64,000 nt of DNA. It comes from Aurantiacibacter gangjinensis. Lineage in GTDB: Bacteria; Pseudomonadota; Alphaproteobacteria; Sphingomonadales; Sphingomonadaceae. A program made the translations under genes and the position numbers. How positions within the stretch are numbered: position 1 is the stretch's first letter; each line of letters begins with the position of its first letter. The notes beneath the pieces are model-generated. The model did no database searches and was not told the DNA's origin. It worked only from the letters and a program-made list of their open reading frames with translations. The stretch spans positions 310,001 through 374,000 of the forward strand of contig NZ_CP018097.1 in NCBI RefSeq assembly GCF_001886695.1, in the 5' to 3' direction. This document shows positions 32,072 to 40,879 of the stretch, one piece after another.

Positions 32072-35000
32072 TCAGAAGCGGATGCGCGCTCCCAACTGGT
32101 AGGTCGCACCATACTGCTCATTGCCGTTGTAGACCGGCCCGGTCAGCCCGCCGCCGCGGAAGAAACGCTCTTCCCCGGCTCCGTTGATATTGATCGCATC
32201 GGCATAGACCTGGATGGCGTCGGTAATTTCCCAGCGGGCGTTGATGTCGAAGGAGGTACGGGCGGCCTCCAGCTCATCACCCTGAGGGAATTCCAGCCCC
32301 AGCAGGCCTGTGCGAACACCGACGAGACGCTCGCCGACATAATTCACCGTACCGCGCAGGCTGAAGCCCGATTTCTCCCAGCCCAGCGATGCGTTTCCAA
32401 CTAGGTCTGCCTGATCGGGGAAGGGAATTTCGCCGAAGATCTCGTCTCGGCCGGAGCTGCTCGCCAGCGTCAGGTTGCCGGCAAAGAACAGGCCGTCCAG
32501 CGGAGCAGGCAGGAAGGTGTAGTTCTGCGTGTAGCTGAATTCGACGCCGTAAATCTCCGCCTGATCGCCATTGTAATATGTCACCGTGCGGTCGAACACC
32601 GTCGGGTCTACCCCAACAAGCGCGACATCATCACCCGTTAGTGTGACGGGCAGGATGAAATCGGAGATATCCTTGTAGAAGGCTGCGACCTGCAGGAAGG
32701 TATTCGAGTTCGGATACCAAGAAACCGAAGCATCATATTGCTGCGCGCGGAACGGATTCAGGCTCGCGTCGCGCAGCGGCAGGGCCTCTGTTCCGGCCGA
32801 CGTACGCGTTTCCAGGAAGTCGACGATATCGGTGACGCCGTTGATCTGCCCGGCGTCCAGCGCATCCTCGAAATCATCCTCGTCGGTAAGGTCCTCGATT
32901 TCGATGAACTGGCTCGCCGCCGCTTCGCGGAAGTCAGGCCGTTGTAGAGCTTCCGTGTAAGACAAGCGGATCACGACATCGTCGATTGGCTCCCAACGGA
33001 TGTTCAGGTTGGGCAGGAAATCGGTGTAGCTGTTCGAGCCCGAAATCCCGACCGGGGTGTTGACCACCTCCTCGAACACATCGAGGTCGCCGTCCTCGTC
33101 AACAAAGAAGCGTCCGCCAAGCGGTGACGCCAGGACCTCGGCATCGGTAAGGCCGAGATCGTCCTGCAGATACTCCAGAATCAGGTCGGAAAGATCGTCA
33201 TCGAATGCGCGCTGCGTGGCGGAGAACCCTGTGGTGTTCCAGTCCGTACGCTCGATACGCAGGCCGCCGATGATTTCGAGCCGGTCGGTGATGGGTAGGC
33301 GCGCCATGACATAGCCTGCAAGCACTTCCTCGTTGGCAGTGTAATCGCGCACGATGGAATTGATTGCATCGAACGGATCGCCCTGATCGACCTCGCCGTT
33401 TGCAGCGAGATCCTTGAGGAAGTCTTCCAGTACGTCGAGTTCGGGATTGAAAGTGAATTGGATTTCGCCGTCATCGAATGGCGCCAGCGGGAAATCGGCC
33501 AGCGTAAGATCATCGTCCGAATTGACCCGGAGACGCTCGACATCGAAGTCGCGCGAGCGCTCTTGGTACTTGGCACCGAACTGGAAGAATGCCGGGCGGT
33601 CATTGAACAGGAAATCGCGGCGGATGTCGCCCCGGGCTGCAAAGATCTCGTCTTCGGAAAAGAAGTCGTATTGTGTCAGGAAGCGGAAATCGAAGTTTTC
33701 CGGGACACTGGCGTCGTCATCCGCATCTTCCGGATTGGGGAGGATCTCGAAATCCACACCGTCCGGTCCAAGATTTTCGTACCGAACGCGAATATCCCGT
33801 TCGCGGAAACGCCCTTCCACGGAAGGCGTGCGGGAGTCGTTCAGCGAATAATTCACGTCGCCTTCAAAGGTCCAGTCGCCCGCGACATGGCTGAAACCGC
33901 CATTGATGACGTAAAGCTCATCGACCTGATCGCTGAACCGGAAACGCTTTTCGGTGTCGACATCGGTGATATCGCCGCTGTTCGGACCCAGGGCGAGAAT
34001 TTCCTCGTCGTCACCGTCGTTCAATTCGTAGCGCTGGCGGTTGCGAACATCGTCGTCCTCGAAGCGGGAATAGGTGCCGCGGAGATAAATCTCCGTATCC
34101 TGCTGGGGACGGTATTCCAGATTGAGGTTGGACGAGAAGCGCGTGCGCTCGGCCGGGTCGGAGCGCAGGTCGATGCGGTTGGGCGAGAAGATCGCTTGAT
34201 CGGGATCGCTGACGGCGAAATCGATCGTATCGTCGTCATCGCCCGCATTATCGCCAAGCGCCGGATCGTCGATCTCTTCGATCTGCTCTTCAGTGCCGTC
34301 GAGATTGGAACGGATGCCGTCATCACCGCGGAAGTCGTCGACGATGGAGCGGCGCCGCGACCAGCTCGCCGAGGCCGCAATGCCGAATTCCTGGCTCTCG
34401 CCAATGTCGAAGATGCGGGTAAAATCGCCCGAGATGCGCGGATTGAAATCGTCGCTGCGCTCCTGGTAGCCGATCTCCCCGCGCAGGGTGGCCGATGTCG
34501 TTTCCCCGCGATCGAATGCGGATAGCGTGCGCAGGTTGATCGCACCGGCAATCGAGTCTGCATCCTGATTGGGAAGAAGGGTCTTCGACACTTCGATGCC
34601 GTTCAAGAGGTCGGAAGACACGATGTCGAGGGCGACCGAACGCGAATTTTCATCGCGCGTACCGATGCGCGCGCCATCGACGGTGACTGTCACGAAGGAG
34701 CCGGACAGGCCGCGAATGGCTACTTGCTGACCCTCGCCCTCGGATCGCCGCACGGTTACGCCGGGCAGACGCTGGAGGGATTCGGCGACGTTCTGATCGG
34801 CAAAGGCGCCGATATCGTCAGCCGTGACGACATTGGTCAGATTGTCGTTCTCGCGCTCCGCAGCGCGCGCACTGTTGAGCGAACCGCGAATACCGCTGAC
34901 CACGATCGTGTTGAGAGCACCTTCGGCTAGCGAGAGATCGAACGTCTCGACGGCTTCATCGACCACGATGGTGCGCGTATCGATGACGTCGCCGAGATAG

Positions 35001-35260
35001 GAGATCACGATCGAATATTCACCGAGAGGCACATTCGGCAGGCGATAGCGCCCGTCAGCAGCAGTGGTGTCCTCGACATCCAGCTCGGGGATCGCGATAG
35101 TGACGCCCTGGAAGATACGCTGATCTTCACCGCGCCGCACTTCGCCGGTGATGCTGGCTGCAGCATCCTGTGCCGAAACCGCTGGCGCATAGAGAATGCC
35201 TGCCGCAACGCCCGCGAGCGAAACGGACGAACAAATGGCGCGAAGTTTCCGATCTTTCAT
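32072..35260 (-). CDS. TonB-dependent receptor with carboxypeptidase-like N-domain
   Basis: Large outer-membrane receptor of 1062 residues. The signal peptide ends near AVSAQDAA. Residues about 30-105 form a carboxypeptidase regulatory-like domain (SITGEVRRGE...TTAADGRYRLPNVPLGEYSI). A plug follows (AFADQNVAESLQRLPGVTVRR, QVAIRGLSGSFVTVTVDGARI, GIEVSKTLLPNQDADSIAGAINLRT), then a long acidic barrel ending YQLGARIRF. This architecture is typical of sphingomonad receptors for oligosaccharides and related organics. ATG 35260 has GAGGGGAG upstream. It is preceded by a palindrome (35369-35384) similar to one beside the iclR gene, implying substrate-controlled expression. Confidence 0.92.
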   Translation of the reverse strand: MKDRKLRAICSSVSLAGVAAGILYAPAVSAQDAAASITGEVRRGEDQRIFQGVTIAIPELDVEDTTAADGRYRLPNVPLGEYSIVISYLGDVIDTRTIVVDEAVETFDLSLAEGALNTIVVSGIRGSLNSARAAERENDNLTNVVTADDIGAFADQNVAESLQRLPGVTVRRSEGEGQQVAIRGLSGSFVTVTVDGARIGTRDENSRSVALDIVSSDLLNGIEVSKTLLPNQDADSIAGAINLRTLSAFDRGETTSATLRGEIGYQERSDDFNPRISGDFTRIFDIGESQEFGIAASASWSRRRSIVDDFRGDDGIRSNLDGTEEQIEEIDDPALGDNAGDDDDTIDFAVSDPDQAIFSPNRIDLRSDPAERTRFSSNLNLEYRPQQDTEIYLRGTYSRFEDDDVRNRQRYELNDGDDEEILALGPNSGDITDVDTEKRFRFSDQVDELYVINGGFSHVAGDWTFEGDVNYSLNDSRTPSVEGRFRERDIRVRYENLGPDGVDFEILPNPEDADDDASVPENFDFRFLTQYDFFSEDEIFAARGDIRRDFLFNDRPAFFQFGAKYQERSRDFDVERLRVNSDDDLTLADFPLAPFDDGEIQFTFNPELDVLEDFLKDLAANGEVDQGDPFDAINSIVRDYTANEEVLAGYVMARLPITDRLEIIGGLRIERTDWNTTGFSATQRAFDDDLSDLILEYLQDDLGLTDAEVLASPLGGRFFVDEDGDLDVFEEVVNTPVGISGSNSYTDFLPNLNIRWEPIDDVVIRLSYTEALQRPDFREAAASQFIEIEDLTDEDDFEDALDAGQINGVTDIVDFLETRTSAGTEALPLRDASLNPFRAQQYDASVSWYPNSNTFLQVAAFYKDISDFILPVTLTGDDVALVGVDPTVFDRTVTYYNGDQAEIYGVEFSYTQNYTFLPAPLDGLFFAGNLTLASSSGRDEIFGEIPFPDQADLVGNASLGWEKSGFSLRGTVNYVGERLVGVRTGLLGLEFPQGDELEAARTSFDINARWEITDAIQVYADAININGAGEERFFRGGGLTGPVYNGNEQYGATYQLGARIRF

Positions 35261-35368
35261 GGTTCTCCCCTCTTCCAAATGGCGACGTTTCCCGCCGCTT
35301 TATTGACTGCCGAGCATACGATGTGCGCGGCAAGCGTGGCGAGCCAAATCCGCTCGACAGCTATGCAT

Positions 35369-35384
35369 TTCCCACTGTGTGGAA
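35369..35384. promoter_or_regulatory. Candidate IclR-type operator before the TonB receptor
   Basis: TTCCCACTGTGTGGAA is an imperfect palindrome, followed by CGCG, about 110 bp upstream of the receptor start. It shares the half site TGTGGAAC with TTCCACGATGTGGAA at 40641-40655. IclR-family proteins bind short palindromes of this shape. Binding is inferred. Confidence 0.5.
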
Positions 35385-35397
35385 CGCGAAGGCGCGA

Positions 35398-36636
35398 TCA
35401 GCCCTCGAACACATCCTCGCGCACCGAGCTGGAGACAGCTTCGAGCCGCGCTTCGTTGATCTCGATGCCGAGGCCGGGACGGTCGGGGATGGCCAGCGAA
35501 CCGCTGTCGTAATCCAGATAGACGTCAGCGCATGCCAGAAGCGGCGCGTAATCGTCCACGTCGACATACTCCATGAAGGGCCCGATGATCGAATAGGATG
35601 CCGCCAGCTGCAGCGATGCCGCCGTCGATACGAGCGGGCGGGTGTTGTGCATGATGATGGGCTTTTGATTGACCTGCGAAAGATGGCCGATCCGGTGCAT
35701 GCCGGTGATACCCATCGCCTTGATCACATCGGGATTGAGGTAATCGGGATCGGCATAGCGGATCAGCTCTTCGACTTGCCAAGGCGTGTATTCTTTTTCG
35801 CCGGCAATGATCGACAGGTCGAGCGCGTCGACCACTTCCTTCGTTTCGGAGTGGTTCTGGTCGGAGCACGGCTCTTCGAAGAAACGGAAGCCATATTCGT
35901 CCTGCAAGACGCGGCCGATCTGGATGGCGCGGCTCGCCGAGTAGCCATTGTTGATGTCGGTAAACAGCTCCGCACGCCCGGCGAGGCGGCGCGAGATTAC
36001 ATCCATATATTCGATCGTGCGATCTTCGACCGGGTTGAGATGGGATTCCCTGATCTGCATCCGGCACTTGACCGTATTGAAGCCGCGGTCGACGAATTTC
36101 ATCGCCTTGTCCGCAGCTTCTTCGGGCGTCATGCTGGTCCAGCGACGCGTGCCGTAACTGCCATAGACAGGCATCCGGTCGCGGTAGGAGCCGCCGAGCA
36201 GGCGATAGACCGGCACATCGAGGATGCGTGCCTTGGCATCCCACAGGGCAATGTCGATCCCGGCAATGGTGTTGGCCAGCGTGCCGCCGGGGCCGAAATC
36301 ATGTTCGCGATAGAAGATCTCTTCGGTGATTGGGCCGGTGTCGAACGGGTCGCGGCCCAATACGCGGCGCGCCATCTCGTCATGGATGAAGGTTTGCATC
36401 GTCGTGGGGATACCGGCATCGGTCTCCCCCCAGCCGGTGATGCCGCTATCGGTGGTGATCTTGACGAATAGGCCCCAATCGCCGGCGAAAGTCTTGATGG
36501 ACCGGATGACCAGGTCGGATTCGGTCGGCGCGGCAAGGGCCGGGGAAAGAAGGCCACCGCCCAACAACATGCCCGCCGAGGCGACACCACTCGCCTTCAG
36601 AAAGCTGCGACGGTCATGGATATTGTCTGTAAGCAT
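35398..36636 (-). CDS. Tat-exported enolase-superfamily (mandelate racemase-like) enzyme
   Basis: Predicted acid-sugar dehydratase or epimerase of 412 residues. It starts with a Tat signal, DRRSFLKASG, a hydrophobic run and cleavage near LAAPTES. The MR_MLE fold follows: N-terminal capping domain to about residue 160, then the barrel. Metal ligands are visible: Asp in LFTDINNGYS, Glu in FRFFEEPC, Glu in IIAGEKEYT. The general-base position reads VKCRM (KxR), and a His lies in PIIMHNTRP. Substrate is not predictable. Tat export is unusual for this mainly cytoplasmic superfamily and suggests periplasmic action. It is 35 bp downstream of the WD40-like gene, probably the same transcript. Confidence 0.85.
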   Translation of the reverse strand: MLTDNIHDRRSFLKASGVASAGMLLGGGLLSPALAAPTESDLVIRSIKTFAGDWGLFVKITTDSGITGWGETDAGIPTTMQTFIHDEMARRVLGRDPFDTGPITEEIFYREHDFGPGGTLANTIAGIDIALWDAKARILDVPVYRLLGGSYRDRMPVYGSYGTRRWTSMTPEEAADKAMKFVDRGFNTVKCRMQIRESHLNPVEDRTIEYMDVISRRLAGRAELFTDINNGYSASRAIQIGRVLQDEYGFRFFEEPCSDQNHSETKEVVDALDLSIIAGEKEYTPWQVEELIRYADPDYLNPDVIKAMGITGMHRIGHLSQVNQKPIIMHNTRPLVSTAASLQLAASYSIIGPFMEYVDVDDYAPLLACADVYLDYDSGSLAIPDRPGLGIEINEARLEAVSSSVREDVFEG

Positions 36637-36671
36637 TGGGGCCTCTCCGCCTCTGGTTTTCTTATGCCGGA

Positions 36672-37793
36672 TCAGTTGGAAGCGCGATTGGCTTCGGCTG
36701 CCGCACGATCCTGGATTTCGCGCACCTCGCGGTGACGTCGCTCATTAATGCGCGGATCGTCGGACATGAATGTCCAGAGCTGCACCGTGCCGTCCTGATG
36801 CGCGGTTGTGAGCATCGTGCCCTCGGTGTTGAAATGCATGTATTCCAACGCATCGGTCACCTGGGCGCGGTGGGCGTAGGGCAGCGAATCGTTGCGGACG
36901 GAGGGGTCCAGCAGATATTCGGTTGCGAAGAAATCGATGGTGAAGCCGTGTCCGGCAACCGCGAGATACCGGCCGTCGCGAGTCCATTCGAGCGTTTCGG
37001 TCTTCTGGCCTGACTTGTTGAGCAAGCGAACCAGCTCGCCGGTCGCCATGTCGTAAATATAGACGAAGCCATGCGTCCCGCCTGCCGCCAGCAAGGTGCC
37101 ATCGGGATTGAACTTTGTGTTGATGTAGATGTGGTCATCATCGAAGAGCGGGCTTTCCTCGGCGATGTCCCAGGCATGGCGCTCGCTCCAGTCGGCCACG
37201 TTATAGACGCGCGCCGCCTTATCGCCCACGACAGCCATCATGGTGGAATCCGACGAGAAATCGATTTCGTTCACGGTGCCGCGATGCGGTATCTGCGTGA
37301 CCAATGACCAGTCTTCGGTGGAGAATACGCGGGTTACGCCCATGCCGTCCACACGCTCCTGCCCCGTCGCGAGATAACGGCCATCGGGCGAGGCGCTCAG
37401 GCCGTCGATCCCGTTCTGGTGCTGGAAGGTGAAGACAATCTCGGCCGTGTCGGCGCGAAACACCTGTAAAAGGCCATCTTCGCTGACGCTTGCGACATGC
37501 TGCCCGTCGACTGTCCAGGCGACCCTTTCGATTTCCTGTGCCAGCGTGCGCGACCACATCTGATGGCCGTCCGATACGCGGAAGATGCGCACCGTGTAAT
37601 CGAACTTTGTACCGGTGACGATATACTGCCCGTCGCGCGAGAATTCCGCGGACTCCACCGACCCAAGCTCGCCATAGATATCGGCAATGCGGGACCAGAC
37701 GTGGTTCAGCCGGATGCCCCCTTCCGAAGACGCTGCGGGCGTCGCCAGCAGCATGGAACCCAGACAAGCGGCAATGAGAAGAATTCGGGACAT
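36672..37793 (-). CDS. Exported WD40-like beta-propeller protein
   Basis: Secreted or periplasmic protein of 373 residues with a Sec signal peptide (MSRILLIAACLGSMLLATPAASS). The remainder is about seven repeats of the WD40/quinoprotein type: VESAEFSRDGQYIVTGTKFDYTVRIF, VAWTVDGQHVASVSEDGLLQVF, LSASPDGRYLATGQ, IDFSSDSTMMAVVGDKAARVY, and further blades to DGTVQLWTF. Such propellers bind ligands or partners and have no assigned catalysis here. It lies between the sulfotransferase-like gene and the Tat-exported enolase-superfamily gene. Its role may be to bind substrate or scaffold those periplasmic enzymes (inference). Confidence 0.82.
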   Translation of the reverse strand: MSRILLIAACLGSMLLATPAASSEGGIRLNHVWSRIADIYGELGSVESAEFSRDGQYIVTGTKFDYTVRIFRVSDGHQMWSRTLAQEIERVAWTVDGQHVASVSEDGLLQVFRADTAEIVFTFQHQNGIDGLSASPDGRYLATGQERVDGMGVTRVFSTEDWSLVTQIPHRGTVNEIDFSSDSTMMAVVGDKAARVYNVADWSERHAWDIAEESPLFDDDHIYINTKFNPDGTLLAAGGTHGFVYIYDMATGELVRLLNKSGQKTETLEWTRDGRYLAVAGHGFTIDFFATEYLLDPSVRNDSLPYAHRAQVTDALEYMHFNTEGTMLTTAHQDGTVQLWTFMSDDPRINERRHREVREIQDRAAAEANRASN

Positions 37794-37868
37794 ATATCGG
37801 CCTTACCTTGGCAATCGTGACAGATCGCAAGTGGTATGCCGAAGCCATGCGGCCATCAATGCATGCGC

Positions 37869-37885
37869 GTCCACATCGTGAGAAC
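37869..37885. promoter_or_regulatory. Weak third match to the candidate IclR operator
   Basis: GTCCACATCGTGAGAAC resembles the reverse of the 40641 palindrome (TTCCACATCGTGGAA) with one inserted base and one loss. It lies 76 bp upstream of the WD40-like gene start. The symmetry is poor, so this is tentative. Confidence 0.25.
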
Positions 37886-37890
37886 TGCCA

Positions 37891-39288
37891 TTACAATCGA
37901 GCCCCGAGAGCCTTTGCCAGCGGCGCCAACCCGCGCTCGAAACGCCGCCATTTGCCGATGGAAGCAGTGCTTATGGGCCGACGCACCTGCTCCGTGCTTG
38001 CCGTGTGGACCACGCCCTGCCGGTTCGACGCGTCGAGATAGTCCGCATTCCATTCCAGCCCGCAATGGTCGAAAATACGGCGGGCCTCGGCCTCGGGGTT
38101 TTTCACCAGCCGCTCATAGGATGCGATGAGCAGTCGGTCCGGCCGCTGAGCTGCAAGGCGGTCCATCATCGACACATAGCCCTGCCTGAAGGCCGCCAGA
38201 TCTTGCAGATCGTAACTGTAGTCGAATCCCGCCGGGAAAAGCTGGGTGAATGCGCTGGAACACGCGTCCATCGCGTCGCGGCGCAGGTCGACAATGCGCG
38301 CGTCAGGGAACGCCGCCAGAATGAACGGCACGAACCAGAGATTGTTGGGGTTTTTGTCGATGACCACTGGCCGATCGCCCGAATGCCGCTGCATCAGCGC
38401 GCGATAGCGGGTCGCGGCCTTCGCCAATACCGCCGGATCGCTCGTCGCCAATTTGGTCGGATAGCCGCCCATCTCTGCGACTATTCTGCCCAGATAGGGC
38501 CGTTCGTCCGCACCGGCAGCATCGGGAGATGCAGCGAGGATATATTCCAGCAATGTCGATCCCGACCGCGGCATGCCGACGATGAAGATCGGGCGCGGCG
38601 AGGAGGCAGCGCCCCCGTCATCCGCGACCCGGCATTGTGACGGAGCTTCCGCCAGATCGTCGAACACTCGCACGTCGCTCTCCGCGTCATAGCCATGGGC
38701 AGCGTGCCAGCGTTTCGCACCTCTGCAATACGCCGCGAAGGCAGGTGCGAAATCGGCCGTGTCGTCATAAGCCTTTCCCAGCGCGTAGAGAATGCCCGCG
38801 CTCGCATCGTCCTTGGTCGCAAGATTTTCCAGCGTCGCCAGCTCTCCCTCCGCGATCACGGAGCGTTTGATCGCCGCGAGGCTCCACCAGGCTATGCCGC
38901 TCGATGTATCCAGATCGATCGCGTGGCGGTACTGGCCAACCGCCTCTTCCGTCTGCCCCAGAGCGCGCAGGGCATGGCCTCTCACCAGCGCAGCGGCGAA
39001 AGGCGCGTCGTCGGCCACATCGCGATCATCCAGGATAGCAAGCGCGCCAGTCGCATCCCGGTCGGAAAGCATCGAGCGCGCGCGGCCCAGCCGGTATTCG
39101 GGCCGCGCTCCGTCCAGCTTTTCCAACATCTGCCAGGCACGGGCAGCAGCATCGTAACGGCCTAAAGCGTCGCACGACCGGGCAAGCGCGTGCCATGCGG
39201 AGATATCAGCCGCATCGTCGCGCAAGGCACGGGCGGCCGATGCGGCCACCTGCACCATCTTGCGAAAACCGGCACTTGCCTCCGTCAC
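37891..39288 (-). CDS. TPR-containing sulfotransferase family protein
   Basis: Protein of 465 residues. The N-terminal 200 residues are TPR-like helices (WHALARSCDALGRYDAAARAWQML, VRGHALRALGQTEEAVGQYRHAIDLD). The C-terminal half is a sulfotransferase fold with the PAPS-binding loop FIVGMPRSGSTLLEYILAASP (about 235-255) and the later VIDKNPNNLWFVPFI and ARIVDLRRDAMDACSS, the 3'-phosphate-binding type of motif. No signal peptide is seen. TPR-sulfotransferase fusions are common in alphaproteobacteria, with largely unknown acceptors. It starts 15 bp after the upstream enolase-superfamily stop. Its presence in a catabolic operon is unexplained. Confidence 0.85.
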   Translation of the reverse strand: MTEASAGFRKMVQVAASAARALRDDAADISAWHALARSCDALGRYDAAARAWQMLEKLDGARPEYRLGRARSMLSDRDATGALAILDDRDVADDAPFAAALVRGHALRALGQTEEAVGQYRHAIDLDTSSGIAWWSLAAIKRSVIAEGELATLENLATKDDASAGILYALGKAYDDTADFAPAFAAYCRGAKRWHAAHGYDAESDVRVFDDLAEAPSQCRVADDGGAASSPRPIFIVGMPRSGSTLLEYILAASPDAAGADERPYLGRIVAEMGGYPTKLATSDPAVLAKAATRYRALMQRHSGDRPVVIDKNPNNLWFVPFILAAFPDARIVDLRRDAMDACSSAFTQLFPAGFDYSYDLQDLAAFRQGYVSMMDRLAAQRPDRLLIASYERLVKNPEAEARRIFDHCGLEWNADYLDASNRQGVVHTASTEQVRRPISTASIGKWRRFERGLAPLAKALGARL

Positions 39289-39303
39289 GGTAAAAGAGAA
39301 CGA

Positions 39304-40575
39304 TCAAACGAGACGCGGAACCGTCGTGAAAATGGCATCGTCGAATTCACAGCCCCATCCATGGCCCGTCGGCACGCTCACCGTTCCACCACGCGCGGGC
39401 GGAACGCCTGTGCTCATCGGTAGCACATTTTCGTTGGAACGGTGTTCCTGATACTCGCCGAGATTGGGGCAGATCGCCGCGAAATGCAGGATGTAGGCCT
39501 GCGTCGGATCATTGCGCGGACTGTGCGGCGTGATGACCGTTCCGCGCGAGCGCGCAATCTCGGCCATCTGCAGTAGCCGGATGAAGCCGCCCTGATACAT
39601 CGTGTCCGGCTGGATCAGATCGACGATATCGGTATCGAGCATATCGGCGAACTGGGCGAGCGAAGTGTCCTGCTCTCCGCCTGCGACAGTCATGTCGAGC
39701 GCGCGGGTCACTTCGCGGGTCGCAGCGTAGTCCTGCCATTCGCAGGGCTCTTCGAAAAAGCCGGCATTCACGCTTTCCAGCAGCCTGCCGATGCGAATGG
39801 CGTTCGCCGCGTCGTATGATCCGTTGGCATCGAAATAGAGCGTCATGTCGTCGCCCAGCCGCTCGCGCGCGCGGACGATAAGAGCCTCGCTATAGCCCGG
39901 ATAGACATCGCCATTGCGGCTCATCCGCCCGCCGATCTTGAGCTTGGCGGCGCGCGCTCCGGACTCGGCGATGTCGGCTTCGAGAATATCGAGCAGCCCG
40001 TCCGGCGAAAGGTTCGGGTCACGTATCAGGTTCGACTGGTAGATCGGAATTTCGCTGCGCAGCTGGGGCATGAAGAGTGCATGGACAGGCCGCTGCGCCA
40101 CGCGGCCCAGCATGTCGAGTATTGCGCATTCCACGAAGGACACGGCATTCCAGAGGGCCATGCCGGCATATTTGTAATTGCGGCCATGACGGTAGACGTC
40201 CTGGATCAGCTGCTCGATCTGGACCGCATCCTTGCCGATGAAAAACGGAATGACGAGTTCCGACAGAACGGAAGCAAGGGCACGCGTGCGATTATTACAG
40301 GCGACCACCCCTTCCGCTCCGCTGCGCGACCTCAGCCGCATGTAGTTCTGCCGCGCGCCGGCGGAATAGACTTCGATTGTCTCGATAAACTCGGGAGCCG
40401 AGAAGTGGTTCGCCACGCCCCAGATGCGGGGGTTGCGCCAGTCATATGCAAACGCTCCGCCATTCTGGGAAACGCCGGTCATTGCCGTTCCAGACATGGG
40501 CGACCGGGCGCACGCGGATAACATGCTTGCGCCAGAAAGGGCGCCCGCTCCTGCCATGAAAGATCTGCGATGCAT
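39304..40575 (-). CDS. Tat-exported enolase-superfamily lipoprotein-like enzyme
   Basis: Second mandelate racemase/muconate lactonizing enzyme-like protein, 423 residues. The N-terminus MHRRSFMAGAGALSGASMLSACA combines a twin-arginine motif with a lipobox (LSAC), so it may be a Tat-exported lipoprotein. The active site looks complete: KLKIGG (KxK bases), Asp in LYFDANGSYD, Glu in AGFFEEPCEW, Glu in VAGGEQDTS and His in VITPHSPRN. Product chemistry is unknown. Acid-sugar dehydration is typical of the family. ATG 40575 has GGGAG upstream. It is the first gene of the leftward arm and is divergent from iclR, with the palindrome 40641-40655 between. Confidence 0.85.
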   Translation of the reverse strand: MHRRSFMAGAGALSGASMLSACARSPMSGTAMTGVSQNGGAFAYDWRNPRIWGVANHFSAPEFIETIEVYSAGARQNYMRLRSRSGAEGVVACNNRTRALASVLSELVIPFFIGKDAVQIEQLIQDVYRHGRNYKYAGMALWNAVSFVECAILDMLGRVAQRPVHALFMPQLRSEIPIYQSNLIRDPNLSPDGLLDILEADIAESGARAAKLKIGGRMSRNGDVYPGYSEALIVRARERLGDDMTLYFDANGSYDAANAIRIGRLLESVNAGFFEEPCEWQDYAATREVTRALDMTVAGGEQDTSLAQFADMLDTDIVDLIQPDTMYQGGFIRLLQMAEIARSRGTVITPHSPRNDPTQAYILHFAAICPNLGEYQEHRSNENVLPMSTGVPPARGGTVSVPTGHGWGCEFDDAIFTTVPRLV

Positions 40576-40640
40576 CCCGGTTCTCCCTTTTGCCGAAAGC
40601 CGGATCGGTACGCCAAGCTCGCAAACGAAGGGAGCCGCGT

Positions 40641-40655
40641 TTCCACGATGTGGAA
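40641..40655. promoter_or_regulatory. Candidate IclR operator (TTCCAC-N3-GTGGAA)
   Basis: This perfect 6-3-6 palindrome lies 65 bp upstream of the leftward enolase-superfamily gene and 224 bp upstream of iclR. The remainder of the 304-bp gap (40576-40879) holds no gene. Position in a divergent promoter next to an IclR gene, plus a near copy at 35369, supports operator function. Not tested. Confidence 0.55.
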
Positions 40656-40879
40656 CGGCTTGGGCGCTGCCGCTTGTGGCTCGGCACTTTTTGGGCTTTA
40701 TTCCATCATACGGATACCGTGAGAATCCGTCACAGCTTCCGGTTGCGAGCGGTGACTGTTTTTATAAAAAAGCAGAACCGACGATCGGCAGCATGGTCTG
40801 ACCCGGAAAACGGGTGGATCGACTTATATGCATGGCAAAGTACGGACATTCTCCACGCTGGCCCTGCAAGGAGGATGTC

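Noticed and set aside
33458-34525. A 355-codon plus-strand frame inside the large TonB receptor gene
   Set aside because: It is entirely within the receptor's continuous barrel-coding frame on the other strand and consists of repetitive Val/Ile/Ala/Asp codons.
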